A DNA stretch of 64,000 nt from Orientallactaga sibirica (GCA_036365145.1 JAEOAD010000982.1:7466001-7530000); one strand, 5' to 3'. Shown: positions 11,304 to 23,589, counted from the first letter of the stretch. Program-made: numbers and translations. The notes: generated by a model from the letters alone, not told the origin.

Positions 11304-12390
11304 TCCAAGGATCAAAAAGTTGTCAGTATATTGATAAGACTGAGCTGAATTAGCAAAAATCTTAAATAACATTTAATTGAATGCTGCAAATATGAGTTTT
11401 AAAAATCAATTTTTGTCTAGCTTTGATACAACAGTGTCTTCTATGTAATTCTTAGACAGAATGAGCTTTGTCTACCTCAGCTGAGGTGTGAATACCACAA
11501 ATCCATGCATTGAAGTGAACAGGAGGCAACCTGCTATACGTAGAAACTACAGAAGAGTCAAGTTCTGTTTCATTGGCTCTGAAACTTTCAATTGAGAACA
11601 AAGGCATCAAAAGAGGTCAAGACAGGAAGATGAGGAGGGTATTTGTGAAGACGTTTCTTTGGAGAGAACTCTTGCTGGGTGTCAAGGACGAAAGGACCAT
11701 AAGCTCCTTCACTTTCAGCCTTGAGAGGGTAGCTTCTGGAGGACTTCCTTGGAGCCATGTAGTGTGTTTCTGCAGAAATATGGAGAAACTGTGGCTAACT
11801 CATTCCTGCAAAAGACAAAGTGGAGGTACAAGAGCATCTAGCACACCAGAGTAGAGCTAGATGATTACTCTGGGCTGTTGGGTAGAAAGTCAGGCCTTGA
11901 AATCCAGAGTTGGCCAAGTTAAGGGATATGGGAATGACTCCTGGGAATCAGATGAGGGCCTTGCCTCTGTGCTCTCCTCCCCAACCCTGCAGGGAACACA
12001 GCAACTTTAGAAAGAATGTTTCCTTCTGTGGAATGGGGGCAGGGAGGTGGGAAATGATGGTACTGTCACATGATGTGTCCCTACACATGATGTTTTTACT
12101 TGATAAAAAAGAAAGAACTCAGAACAATAGGCCTAAAAAAAAAATAACGTTTCCTACATCTATTGTAGGGGCTGACTCTTGTCATCTTTTTACCCAAATA
12201 ATTTGTAAAAAGAAGAAAAAAAACTAGCTGATCGTAAGGTTCCTGCTAATAAGATATTGATACCCTTTCAAAAACCTTCTTCCTCAAGAGAAAGAGGGAG
12301 ATTCCAGTGACTCTTCTGAAAACAGTCCTTGATTTAAAATTTTTACTTTCCAATGTCTCAAATAGTGAAATAACAAGGAATTAATTCAAC
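11304..12390. other. Unassigned, balanced-composition sequence
   Basis: About 1.1 kb with no repeat I can name. The plus-strand frames at 11573-11854 and 11910-12227 (93 and 105 aa) show no domain, signal or splice context and end in A-rich sequence, so I do not call them genes. Confidence 0.4.
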
Positions 12391-12406
12391 AGGATCGTCA
12401 TATTCT

Positions 12407-12576
12407 GGGCTGGAGAGATGGCTTAGTGGTTAAGGCACTTGCCTTCCAAACCTAAGGACCCAGGTTTTCCCCAGTACCCATGTAAGTCAGATGCAAATGG
12501 TGGGCCGTGCATCTGGAGTTCCTTTGCAGTGGCTAGAGGTCTTGGCACACACATTCATTTTCTCTTTCTCTCATAA

Positions 12577-12619
<43 letters not shown>

Positions 12620-12631
12620 ATATTTTAAAAA
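12407..12631 (+). mobile_element. B2-superfamily SINE with (AATA)n tail
   Basis: Head gggctggagagatggcttag; tail grown to about eleven aata units. TSD gatcgtcatatt (12393-12404) and gatcctcatatt (12632-12643). The B box is damaged (aggttttccccag). Confidence 0.92.
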
Positions 12632-12945
12632 GATCCTCATATTATCTCACAAATCATTTTTTGTAGGTGTGAAGAGAGCACCTGACTTCAAACAAATAAA
12701 ATACTATTTGAATTTTCTATCAAAACATTTTGCAATACAAGCAAATTGGATTTTTATTGATCCACCCAAGTAAAGTGTTACATTCTTGACACATTTTGAA
12801 CATACCTGATCTGTGATGAAGCATAGTGTGTTGTCAGGAGAAAAAGTGCTATAGTAGAATTTTACAGATTAAAGGGACCTAGAAATTGTATATGACAGTC
12901 ATGAAAACAAAATGGTGGATAGCATCTTTTTAAAAAGATATTTTT

Positions 12946-13165
12946 AGGGCTGAAGAGATGGCTTATCGGTTAAGGCAATTGCCTGTGAAGCCTAAGGACC
13001 CAGGTTTGATTCACCAGTACCCAGGTAAGCCAGATGCACAAGGTGGCACATGTGTCTGAAGGTCATTTGCAGAGAGTGGCTTGAGGCCCTGGCACACCCA
13101 TTCTCACTTTATATATCTGCCTCTTTCCCTCTCTCAAATAAATAAAAATAAATTAAGAAAATATT
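12946..13165 (+). mobile_element. B2-superfamily SINE
   Basis: Head gggctgaagagatggcttat; B box aggtttgattcacc; tail aaataaataaaaataaatta. Moderately diverged. Confidence 0.9.
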
Positions 13166-13229
13166 TAAAATATCTTAGTTGGGATAGAAGGATTTAGGTA
13201 TCACTCATTCTGGCACTTTGAAATACAAT

Positions 13230-14425
13230 TTGTTTTTCGTTGATTCTAGTTCTTTCTTCTATCCCCCTCTCTCTTTTCCTCACTTCCCTTCTCCCCTCTA
13301 TCACATGTACCTTTTTGTCTTTCCCTCCATTCTCATCCCACTCTTCTTTTTATATTCATCTCTTTATATTTTGGTTATGTATACATACTTATAGAGATTA
13401 TAAGCTAAGGCCCACATATCAGAGAAAACCTGCAGGTTTTCTAAATTTCTAAATTTGAGTCACCTCACTTAAATATGATTCTTTCCAAATCTATCTATTT
13501 GCCCTCAAACTTCATAATTTCATTTCCCTACTGCTGGGTAGAATAACATTGTGTATATGGACCACATTTTCATTCATTTGTCGACGAGCATCCTGGCTGA
13601 TTCCAATTCTTAACTGTTATAAATAGAGTTGCAATAAACGTGGATGCGCCAATATCCCTGTAGTAGAGTGTGGAGTCCTCAGGGCTTATGCCCAGGAGCA
13701 GTATAGCTGCATTATAGTGGAGGTCTATTTTTAACTTTTTTATGAGGGGGAGAGAGAGAGAGAATGAATTGGCATGCCAGGGCCTCCAGCCACTGCAATC
13801 AAACTCCAGATTTATGCCCCCCCTTGTGTGCGTGTGAACATTGTATGCTTGTGTCACTGTGTGCCTGGCTTACATGGGACCTGGAGAGTTGAACATGAGT
13901 CATTAGGCTTGGCAGGCAAGCGCTTTAACTCTAATCCATCTCTCCAGCTCTTTTTTTTTTTAAACTTTTGAGATAGCTCCATACTGATTTTCCTAAAGGC
14001 TGTACTACTTTGCACTCCTACCAACAGTGGATGAGGCTTCCTCTTTTCCTGCATCCTCCCCAGAGTTTACTGTCTATTTTCTTGATGATAGCTATTCTGA
14101 CTGGAGTAAGATGGTTTCTCAAAGTTGTTTTGATTTGCATTTCCCTGATAGCTAGGGATGTTTAATACTTTTTAAAGTACTTAAGCCATTGGTGTTTCTT
14201 CTTTAGTGAACTATCTGTTCATTTCATTAGCCTCTTTGGTGATTGTCATATACATTTTTTGTGTATTTAATTTTTGCAGTTCTTTGTAAGTGCTGGTTAT
14301 TAACCCCTGTCTGAAGTATAGGTGGCAAAGATTTTCTCCCATCTTATAGGCTGTCTGTTCACTTTGTTGATTGTTTCTTTTGCAGTACAGCAACTTTTGA
14401 AGTCTCCTGATCCACATAACTTGAA
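13230..14425 (-). mobile_element. LINE-1 ORF2 3' end and start of 3' UTR, antisense
   Basis: Reading the minus strand from 14425 down gives LINE-1 ORF2 C-terminal coding homology: gtttctcaaagttgttttga and gatttgcatttccctgatag are the reverse of the same region at 1265-1320. Minus-strand frames at 14211-14417 and 13570-13857 are remnants of ORF2 with stops between them. A SINE interrupts it at 13740-13950. About 1 kb of host element remains and cannot encode a working protein. Confidence 0.85.
13740..13950 (-). mobile_element. B2-superfamily SINE, long internal variant
   Basis: Antisense, ending ctaatccatctctccagctc. The middle includes a gtgaacattgtatgcttgtg block that matches the extra segment of the long subfamily (see 21306). 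Inserted in LINE-1 sequence at an aactttttt site. Confidence 0.88.
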
Positions 14426-14429
14426 TTGG

Positions 14430-15075
14430 CTATGGAAATGCTTTGGTAAAATACTACTTTACATTTTTCAAAGTGAGTCTGACTCAAAAGACTACTGTAA
14501 AAATAGTTTAATAAATGGAAAGAAAATAATTTGAAACTCAGCAGTAGAATTTTAATGCAAGTAAGTCCTTTCTTTTTCTTCTTTGAATGCCAGCCAAAAT
14601 CCTAAGCATGCTTGTCCTGACACTTCGGGGCTTTTCCACCTTTATATTCCTGGCCCCAAGCCCCTGCAACTCCCTCTCTCTTTCTGGGACCCCTCTTACT
14701 CAGAAATATTCTATATTTTCCTTAATAAATCTACATTTGCTCTATGCAAAAAAATCTGTAAGACTGCTGAAGAGTTTACATAGAAAGATGGGGAAAATGT
14801 CCCTGCAGACTAAAATCTGCTATGTATGATTCCAGCAAGTAAGAACAGATACCCTGAGCAATGCAATTCAAACACCTTGCAAAATATGACTGGAGAATTA
14901 AATTGAAACCTCCCATTGCCTGGCCTTTTCTTGAGACAGTTACAAATTTTCTATACCTTTCTTAATCAAAAGTGGTCTAGGTAACCTATAAAGAAAGGGT
15001 TAAAATTTTTAGCTGTTGTAGTTGTGCTTTCTTTGCTTTAAAAATCACTGCTTTGATCTAAAACAAACAAACTTA
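14430..15075. other. Unassigned; possible worn LTR-like 3' end at 14590-14750
   Basis: C-rich sequence followed by cttaataaatctacatttgc at about 14718 looks like a polyadenylation region of an LTR, but no boundaries or family can be named. The two overlapping plus frames here share the same bases and are not supported. Confidence 0.3.
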
Positions 15076-15088
15076 AAAAAAACTATAG

Positions 15089-15282
15089 GGGGGACTGGAG
15101 AGATGGCTAAGTGATTTAGGCACTTGCCTGAAAAACCTAAAGGCCCGGGTTCCATTCCCCAGTACCCAAGTAAAGCCAGATGCACAGAATGGCAAATGCA
15201 TCTGGAATATGTTTGCAGTGGCAGGAGGCCCTGATTCTCTGGCCTTCTCCTCCCACCCCTTGTCTCCTTGCAAATAAATTAA
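15089..15282 (+). mobile_element. B2-superfamily SINE
   Basis: Head ggactggagagatggctaag; B box cgggttccattccc. The word aaaaaactatagg lies on both sides as the TSD. Confidence 0.9.
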
Positions 15283-15410
15283 AAAACTATAGGTATTTTC
15301 ATGTAATCAATATGTACTTGTAATCAAGCACTGTGTAACAGACAAGAGCAATATCTGTCCTCAAAAAATGTATAATGTAGAGATACATTGAAAAAAAGAA
15401 GTTGAATGTG

Positions 15411-15473
<63 letters not shown>
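15411..15473. repeat. (TA)n-(CA)n compound microsatellite
   Basis: An uninterrupted alternating purine-pyrimidine tract of about 60 bp: ta units with one gta break, then ca units. Confidence 0.95.
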
Positions 15474-15539
15474 TATTCTTTACAACATTGCTGGACGCAA
15501 AATTAGTGCCATGTAGCTACTAACAAAGCAAACAAATAC

Positions 15540-15665
15540 CAATCCATTAATTTATTCAGCAAATATTTATTGACCACTTTCTGCATGTCAGGCATACTAT
15601 AATGTGCTGAGATATTGGTTAAGAAGGAGCTTATTATGTCAAAGAAGAGGGTAGATATTGAGCAA
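15540..15665 (-). mobile_element. L2 LINE 3' end, ancient
   Basis: attcagcaaatatttattga followed by ccactttctgcatgtcaggc is the antisense of the L2 3' terminus (reverse of the motif ending aataaatatttgttgaatg). Confidence 0.7.
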
Positions 15666-16399
15666 GCAAGAAGAGAAGGTGCCTGTTGACATGTGACCAA
15701 AAGTCTAGGCCAGGCCAACTCCAGCCAAGATGGACTCAATGGCATGCCTATTGGCCATGTTACAAAAGAGAAAAATGGTTTGTCCTAAGACAAAATCAAA
15801 ATCAAGTGTAGAACGTCAACTTGGGAGAGGCTGGCAGGCTAGCAGGGCAATTAAAAGCTCCCCATATTCCATGGTAGATCAGAGGGAAAGACCTAGTGCA
15901 TAGACAATAACTACATATTACGCACTGAACTTCATATGAAGAACAAGTAGACAATATAATTGAACAGGGAGAAGAGGCATAGTGCCTGAGACTCCAATGC
16001 TGATACCAGAAGTGTGCTCTATCACTCAGGCAGAAATCTAGAGCACAAACAGGTCTGGGCATGGCATATTAGAGCTCAAGGTAGACTAATCATTTAAGGT
16101 GCTCCTGATGATAAGTCTTTCAACATAAATGCAACAGCTACCTAGTAGGAAAGCAGAACTAACATCATGATAATTTTTATTAATAAATTTTCTACTGTGT
16201 ACTTTGCAGAGTTTACATTTTCATGATTTTATATAGTCACAGGTGGAGATCTAATTAAATGGTACCATATATCTGATTTCCACTGAGAACGTTCTTGCCT
16301 TCACATATTATTTTATGGCTTTCCCATAATCTTCAAGCCTCAGAGCCTTGATTTAGGAGTCTGTAAATATTGTAAAGTCATGTCTCTATTCTTAAATGG
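15666..16399. other. Unassigned sequence
   Basis: No gene or repeat recognised; AT content rises after 16080. Confidence 0.4.
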
Positions 16400-16560
16400 C
16401 TCTAAGACTCTAAGGACATTACTTAACACCTAAAGGACTAAGTGGTAATTTCCTGATCTGTAAACTAGGCATAACAATAGTTACTCATGAGATGGTGAAG
16501 AAGATTAAACAACACACAGAAAGTGTTTAATGTGATTCCTGGCTTATAGCAAGTATGAAG
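16400..16560 (-). mobile_element. MIR SINE, ancient
   Basis: Antisense MIR layout: aatttcctgatctgtaaact, acaatagttactcatgagat, then attcctggcttatagcaagt. Confidence 0.75.
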
Positions 16561-16583
16561 GAAATGGAAGTGATTACTGTGAG

Positions 16584-16932
16584 CGCTGCGGTCAGGTTTG
16601 CATTGCTGGCAGAAATCACCCGATCAAGAGCAGCTTGGGGGGAAAAAAGATTTATTTTGGCTTACAGACTCGAAGGGAAGTTCCATGATGGCAGGGGAAA
16701 ACAATGGCATGAGCAGAGGGTGGAGATCACCCCCTAGCCAACATAAGGTGGACAATAGCAACAGGAGAGTGTGCCAAACACTGGCAAGGAGAAACTGGCT
16801 GTAACACCCATAAGCCCGCCCCCAACAATACACTGCCTCCAGGAGGTGTTAATTCCCAAATCACCATCAGCTGGGAGCCTGGCATTCAGAACGATTTAAG
16901 TTTATGGGGAACACCTGAATCAAACTGCCACA
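16584..16932 (-). mobile_element. ERVL-MaLR-type solo LTR (family A)
   Basis: In sense (minus strand) it begins TGTGGCAGTTTGATTC and passes through a polyadenylation-type region (AATAAATC, read from gatttattttggcttacag). It is the same family as 33872-34195 and 55792-56123, sharing ccatgatggcaggggaaaac and agctggctgtaacaccc-like blocks. No internal viral genes are attached. No clear 5-bp TSD is left. Confidence 0.85.
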
Positions 16933-17694
16933 CAGAATAAGGTCACAAATAGCCACATGCTGTCCAGCACTGGGGCTTATGATCTGTTTAAACTATGAGC
17001 AGAGTCTGTAAGCAGAGAGTTAAAGTATTGAATAAGCTGTAGAATTAACTAAATCAAACTCACTTAAAGAGCCATCATTTGCTACTTTACAAGGTACTCA
17101 AGAGCTCGTCAATTCTCTTACAGATAAAAACATAGCCTGTCCCCATCTTACAACCAGCAGAATAATGTTGTAAACCAAAGATGATCTGGTTTTCAAAGCC
17201 AAGCATTTATTTCTACCTCAATTAATAATTCAAAACAGAATTTCTAAATAACAAACTTCCATTTCACTAAAAACAAGAGTCCACTAATGGATGCCTCTAA
17301 ACTTAGCAAGCACTCCAGATGTATATCATCAGTGGGTTTTTGTGTACTGCTTCAGAATGCACACTGATGGCTCACCATTGATGGCAATGGATGGTGTCGG
17401 ATGCAACCTGCCACAGTTCAGGACCAATTTCTTCCTGTGCTGTAGATCCTAACACTGTTATAGTGGACTTCTAATCCATTAATTCTTGATGAAAAAGTAA
17501 GAGTGATGCATTCTGACATCAACTGTTTCAAACAGCCTAATGAGACATACTAGGCTGCCTTCCAACATTGATGAGCTCAGTCACTGATGGGAGTAACCGA
17601 AGAAAATGTTCAGCACAGTTGAGATAACCCAATAGTTCTGTCTGAGCTACTCACGTATCCTGAATGTGGAGTTCATTTGGAGTTTATTTTACTT
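16933..17694. other. Unassigned sequence
   Basis: About 760 bp of mixed-composition DNA without recognisable repeats or credible frames; may be old unique sequence. Confidence 0.4.
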
Positions 17695-17750
17695 TTTAAA
17701 TTTGGAATTGAATATGCTCTAACTCTACCACTGAGCTACGCCTCCAGCGC
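17695..17750 (-). mobile_element. Partial ID-type SINE
   Basis: ctctaccactgagctacgcc followed by tccagcgct is the antisense head of a tRNA-Ala-like ID element; the 3' part is missing. Confidence 0.5.
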
Positions 17751-18217
17751 TAATGCTCCTAACTCTCTCAAAGCACAAGGAATCCCTTTTTTCCCTTCTG
17801 CCTGACCTCATCAGGTTTTGTTTCAACTTGTCCATTGAAGTGTAGATTTTGATTAACTATTCAATGAATAATTAGCCTGAATGTTAATGGATGTGTCTCA
17901 GCTGGTTAGCAAAACAGACAAGCAAGTTGCAAAGATGCTGAAGGCAAGAATGCCATTGGACCTAGAGAGAGCCCCAAATAGGATATAAAACCATGAAACT
18001 GACACCTTTACATTTAAGATAAGGACCAACAGAAAGTATATTGCCAAATCCTTGCTGCCAGATCTTACACAGCAAAGAGGCCACAGCTAGTAGGACATAG
18101 GAACAAAGTATGTAGGAAAGGAAAGAAGAGAGAGGTTGTCTTAGCTCTCTTATTCTCTGCCATTAGCAAGATGGTGGACATAATTCCTGTCCCTTTAATT
18201 GTAACTGTTGAAGATAT
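17751..18217. other. Unassigned sequence
   Basis: No gene or nameable repeat. Confidence 0.4.
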
Positions 18218-18535
18218 TTTCTGGTGGTTTGGGAGATGCCTCAGTGGGTAAAGTGTTTTCTATGCAAACATGAGGGCCTGACTTTGGATGCTAAGCACCC
18301 ACATAAAAGCCAGGAGGGAAGATAAGCAGTTGTAAACTCAGTACTGTGGAGGTAAAGACAGGAGGATCACTGGGACATGCTGACTAGCTTTTCTGGCCAA
18401 ATTGGTAAATTCCAAGTTCAGTGAAAAGTAAGGTGGAGAGTGAATGAAAAAGACATTGATCGCTGGCCTCCCCATGCACACATGTCCAAGCAATCCCACA
18501 CACATATACACTACATACACATGCAAAAAAAAAAA
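18218..18535 (+). mobile_element. B3 SINE
   Basis: Sense B3: gggagatgcctcagtgggta, aaagtgttttctatgcaaac, later gtaaggtggagagtgaatg and a CA-rich end followed by a run of A. Confidence 0.85.
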
Positions 18536-20078
18536 AGAGGAGGGCAAAAGATGTTTTCTGTGGTTGGGGCTGGCTATATAATTTGCAGAGCTTAGTGTTC
18601 AAAAAGCAGAAAACGGACACTGTTGCATTAAATCTACACAGGCATCTGAGCATCTCCATCCCATGGTAATGCAGTATGTGACCAATCACCTTCCAGGTTC
18701 TTCTCACCAGCTATAGACCAACATGCAGTATCTTGGGTCAAATGGAGACGTCAACTCCAACTATCCACAGCTCACAGCCACAACCCATGGCAGATGACCA
18801 ACTGTCATAAGATTGCAACTTCCATACCTACACTAGGATGGCCTTGAGACACACACGTACCAAGCTTCCCGCAGAACTCACCATTGTGCTGTTAGGCCAG
18901 AGCAGTGACACTTGTGGCTATATCCTATGAAACATTCTGTTAGGCACATGGCTAGCTCTGACCCTCACCTTAACATTTTCTGGCACTACACCAGGTGGAA
19001 CAAACATCTTCCTCTTGGCTCCCTATTCTGATGTCCTCATATCACCCTTCCCCCTCCTCCCAATGCTACCTGACACTGCTTCAGGTACATGGTGGCAGTG
19101 GTCATAAGGCACAGAAAAGGAGGACTGGAGCTCCACTGGATAGGTGGGGGGGGGGGAGTTGAAATTACTAGGTCTTGGCACAGCTCCGGTTTGCTTATGC
19201 TTTGTTTTGTGTGCTTCTGAATTCCTCCCATAAGTGCTTTTTTCCACTTACCTAATGGAGGAAAACTCCTAGTCAATAGGGAATGTTTATTCCACACATC
19301 AATTCTTCCCTTGATGCCAAACTCATTCCCATGTATCTGGAAAGAGTGAAGGAACTGACCACTGACAACCCTTTAAGGGTTTAGCATTCTCTTATGCAGG
19401 ATTTTCTAGATCCTAATGAATTTTTGTCATGTCCTTGAAATGGGGAGCTTTGGGCTTTGGCTGCATTGGTTTCTAGAAAGTGTTCACAATGCAAAACCTC
19501 CACTCTCTCTACTGGCTTCCAGAATCCTGAGGCAGGGTCAGTGATAGGACCCAAGTACTTATCAATTTTACTTGTCACTCTACCTGCATATATCCAGAAA
19601 AATCTTCACAACCTACTCAGTCTCATCACAGAGGTCCTAGCAGGTTCTTAAACACATGGATCTTCTTTGTCGTCATCAAAGGAATCTAAAGCATTAATTG
19701 AGTTGTATGATAAGTAAATTATTGAATAAAATAATCCTAGTGTTGTTTACTGACTGACTCTTCTTTCTACATGTAGCAGTTGGTGCCCCAGCTTTCAGAA
19801 ACATTGATGTTGAGAGATAGAAGATAGAGAACCTGTATCAGTTATAAAATACAACATCACGTTGTATAAGGTACATTTGAAATGCTGAACCAGCACAAGT
19901 TTATTTTCTGACTTGTTAAAGTCATTTAAATTTAGCAATATTATTTGATTAATAGCATCAATGTGGTAATGAGATGCTAATACTTTGTCCGTTTCACTCT
20001 GCTGGTACCAGGTGTCTTCTTTCACATATACATCCAATCACAGTTTAAAACCAGAAAGGGTCGTAAAACCTTTGGAAC
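18536..20078. other. Long unassigned stretch
   Basis: 1.5 kb without a nameable repeat apart from a run of G at about 19147. Frames such as 19023-19297 (minus, 86 aa) and 19457-19651 are short, overlap each other and show no domain. AT-rich at the right end (19680-19980). Confidence 0.4.
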
Positions 20079-20200
20079 CTCAGTTTCTTCATCTGTAAAA
20101 TAAAGCTAAGACTTACCCATCCTACAGAATTATTTCTAGCATCTGAAGTGAAAAGAATAGCAAAATTTAAAGCCCATACTGAATGTAAGTGATTCTCCTT
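20079..20200 (-). mobile_element. MIR SINE, ancient
   Basis: cctcagtttcttcatctgta and aaataaagctaagacttacc are the antisense MIR core and 3' side. Confidence 0.8.
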
Positions 20201-20317
20201 GCCTAATGTCTTACCTGGTATTTGCCACAAACCATATCCATACCCACAGAGCCTGACTCTTGATACAGTGCTCTTTGTGCCACTTGGCAGATGTCTCGAG
20301 CCATGACATCCACTGCC

Positions 20318-20367
20318 TATCCATCCATCCATCCATCACTCCATCCATCTAATCATCCATCCATCTG
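20318..20367. repeat. (ATCC)n microsatellite
   Basis: Repeated ccat/atcc units with two breaks (cactccatcc, ctaatcatcc). Confidence 0.9.
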
Positions 20368-21119
20368 ACTCATGTCTATTTATTGAATGTCTCTGTCTTC
20401 ATGGAGATTATGAATCCATAGATATATCAGTCTTAGCAAAAGATAAAGATATACTACAGAAATATGGAGAAACATAAGTAAGGTGGAAGTGAGAGAGTAT
20501 ACTGGTTTGTATGTATTGTCAGTTGACTGCAATGTTCCTTATAGACACATAGTTCTCTCTAAAAAGGGATCCAGTCTAGGGTCAGGCATTTTCTGTGGTT
20601 CTTATACTGATTTAGTTTCTAACATCCTGGCCTATACCCACAGCTTTTGTCTTCCATCACATTGTTGTGTTGAAGAATATCTTCACCCTTTGCTCATTAT
20701 TACTAAAAAACAAACAAACAAACAAAAAAAACCTTTTCGTTTAGAGCTTTTGCTGCTTCCTCCTGATTTGGTTCAGGTTATACATTCTTTGCTAGAAAAC
20801 TATACAGAGAGTAGACCTTTTCTAAGTTATCAAACCTGGACATAGGTGCTTTCCATCTACTCCTTAGTGGTGAGATTAGGTTTGATTACCCAATTTCTCC
20901 AGGAAGATCATTGGATCCCTCCAGCTTGCATCAAATGAATAGTCTATATGAAGACTCTTTAAGTTCATATAAGTACTCTGCTTTTCACCAAAACGTGGTT
21001 CTAGATTTAGCATTCATTAATTATTCTTACTTGAGCCAGTCTTTACCAGGAGGGGTGCAAAATACTTTTCTGACTCTAATACTCCATCCACATTGACATG
21101 ATGGCTCTCGATAACAGTA
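20368..21119. other. Unassigned sequence, possibly old LINE
   Basis: No firm match. The right part grades into L1M-like sequence. The 120-aa plus frame at 20483-20845 shows no domain and crosses an A-rich run near 20705-20735. Confidence 0.35.
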
Positions 21120-21305
21120 GGCAGAATCTTTCCCTTCTGTTCCATTGTTCATCTGTCTGTCTGCCTGACATCTACCAATATATCTGTTTGATTAGTATGA
21201 ACTCACAAATTCTTGTTTATCCAGTGGTTTATAATTTATTATTTTATTTAATTATGTTGTCCCACATTTAGCTAGCAAGCGCCTTTCGAGCTGGCAAATA
21301 ACTTT
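21120..21305 (-). mobile_element. Old L1M-type LINE fragment
   Basis: attagtatgaactcacaaat, ccagtggtttataatttatt and gttgtcccacatttagctag resemble the antisense of old mammalian L1M sequence (the reverse of the aattgtcccagatttggcc region). Interrupted by the SINE pair at 21306-21700. Confidence 0.6.
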
Positions 21306-21549
21306 TTTTTTGGAGAGAGACACAGCGAGAGACAGACAAAGAGGAAGAGGGAGACAGAGAATGGGCCTGCCAGCAGTCTCTCAGCTTCTGTGAACGAAAT
21401 CCAGATGCGTGTGCCCCCTTGTGGGCAAGTGCAGCATTGTGCCCTTGCGTCACTGCATCTGGCTAAACACGGGACATGGGGATTGGAACTGGTGTTCTTA
21501 GGCTTAACAGGCAGACACACCTTAACCGCTAAGCCATCTTTCCAGCCCT
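21306..21549 (-). mobile_element. B2-superfamily SINE, long internal variant
   Basis: Antisense copy ending ccatctttccagccc. Between the cccccttgtg and catctggcta blocks it carries about 35 extra bases (around gcattgtgcccttgcgtcac) absent from the common form. It abuts a B1 in the same orientation, and one TSD encloses both. Confidence 0.92.
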
Positions 21550-21700
21550 TTTTTTGGTTTGTTGAGGTAGGGTTTCACTCTGGTCCAGGATGACCTGGAA
21601 TTAACTATGTAATCTCAGGGTGGCCTTGAACTCACAGCGATCCTCCTACCTCTGCCTCCCAAGTGCTGGGATTAAAGGCATGTGCCACCACGCCTGGCTG
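21550..21700 (-). mobile_element. B1 SINE joined to the SINE at 21306
   Basis: Antisense B1: ggtagggtttcactctggtc, tgacctggaattaactatgt, aaaggcatgtgccaccacgc. The outer TSD ctggcaaataacttt lies at 21291-21305 and 21701-21715, so the two SINEs occupy a single target site. Confidence 0.93.
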
Positions 21701-21957
21701 CTGGCAAATAACTTTATGAATTAAGTAATTAAGTCAACCAACACAGATCCTTTTCATATAATTTCTCCAAGAGTAATTAGCAAAGCTGAAAAATGGTATT
21801 TGCCAAAGATGTTTCATATTTAATTGCCACACATTGGTGTCACAGAGGAAAATAGAGGCTTTGACTTTGTGGTTTTTATCTGGCCATATTGCTAGGTCAA
21901 AGAGGAGAGCTGTAGTTTTGCCTAATATAGAGGTGAGGTCTATGACTATTGGATTAT

Positions 21958-22088
21958 AGTATATGTGTGTGTGCATGTGTGTGTGCATGCATGTGTGTGT
22001 GTGCCAGAAAACAATTTTGGGTGTCATTTCTTCAGTGTCTCTGCTTCCCTAGAGCTGGGATTACAAGCATGTACCATCATTACATTGG
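21958..22088 (-). mobile_element. B3 or B4 SINE remnant with TG-rich tail
   Basis: A TG-rich tract is followed by ttgggtgtcatttcttcagt and agctgggattacaagcatgt, fitting an internally deleted antisense B3. Confidence 0.55.
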
Positions 22089-23099
22089 CTTTTCATGACA
22101 GGGGCTCTGAGGATAGTTGCTAGGGCAAGCAGCACTTTACGTAACTTCTAATTATAATTTTGATCTAAATTCAAAATATTCCCCATATAACTTACTTGAA
22201 AGAACCTGGCTGAAATCATCTGGGGTAACAAACTTGCAGGGGGGGGCATGCTTCTTAAGCAAACAAGCATTATTTTCCCTGGCAAAGCAGTCTGTGACAC
22301 TTGATGATCTTTTCCCAGTCCCCCCATTCCCTCTGTCTGGGTTACTGACTGGTGCAGAACAATGGTGAGACTTCTTAAAGGAGGCAGCTGTCACCTGTTT
22401 CAACTGAATCTTTTCTGTGAGAGCTTAGCTACCCTACAGCTTGCCAAGTTGCCTTTCATCCCAGGCATTAATTTCTTCCTCAGAAATTCTTATAAATCCA
22501 GGTTCCTCTTGCTTTCCACGCCTCTGCAGATGGGTATTCCAAAAGACATAAAGGCCAGGGAGCTGTAATGCATTGTTCTGCTACCTACTACAAACTACAG
22601 CTTTATCTGAATGCTATCCAACTAGATCCAGGCTTTGCCTCTGAGCTCCTTACTGGAGTGGGCATCAACACACTGAGCGGCCCCACTAACCTGTCCAAGG
22701 CCATCCCTTTCTCTTATAATTAAGTCAGTTTGGTGTTCTTGAAAGGACATGTACAATTAGGGAGAACTCCAGAGAAAACAATCACAGTTTCCCTCAGCTA
22801 TATATTGTTTATTTGAAGGTATTTCCCTAAATCTTATGACCTAGGTAATATTTACTAATGATAGTACTTTTCCACCTTTTATTGATATGCAGTGTCCACC
22901 CAGATAAGGACACAGAACCCCAAATGTACAGCTCCCTGAAACTTCAAAACCTGAACATGCATTTGTAGCCAGTAACCAAGAAAGAAATAGAACTTTAGCA
23001 GTACCCCAGATGTCCCAACCACAAGTGCTCCTTCCAGTAACAACTGAAAGAGTAGGCAATAGCCCAGACTCAAAATATGGAGATTCTCTCTCTTTTTTT
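22089..23099. other. Unassigned, low-repeat stretch
   Basis: About 1 kb with no nameable repeat and few CpGs. The plus frames at 22117-22368 and 22362-22568 have no domain. Could contain old unique or conserved noncoding sequence. Confidence 0.4.
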
Positions 23100-23495
23100 T
23101 TTTAAACCTGGCTCTGTACTATATATGAACTGCCTCTTACAGCATGTGCTCTTCCTTCCAGATCTCTCAATCAACATCATGTTTGTGAGATTCATCCTTC
23201 TTGCTCCATATAATTATAAATCATTCATTTTCATTGTTGAATGGTGGTCTAAACACACCAGAATTGATTTACTTATTTTTCTGTGGAACTTTTGGGTAAT
23301 TTCCAGCTTGGAGTTGTTATGAGCACTGTTACTGTAAATATTCAAGTTCACGTCTTTTCATCAACATGAGTATACAAATTTGGTAGGGAGATACCCAGGG
23401 ATCTTTAGGTCACTCAGCAGGCATGTTTCCCTTTAGTAGATATTGTCAAACAATTGGTATGTAGTTGTAGCCCTCAGCAGGGATGAGAGTGCTAG
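23100..23495 (-). mobile_element. Old L1 (L1M-type) fragment
   Basis: Antisense pattern of LINE-1 ORF2 3' sequence: attcattttcattgttgaat, gtaatttccagcttggagtt, then ggagatacccagggatcttt. Strongly decayed. Confidence 0.6.
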
Positions 23496-23589
23496 CTGCT
23501 ATAATCCTCTCCTAAAATACATCTAAGCAGGTGCATTCTCTATTGGGGAATGTGGTGTATTCTATGGCTGAAAGTACAGGTGTAGGGGC

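Noticed and set aside
20318..20367. CRISPR-like short repeats
   Set aside because: Simple (ATCC)n microsatellite without spacers; the DNA is eukaryotic.
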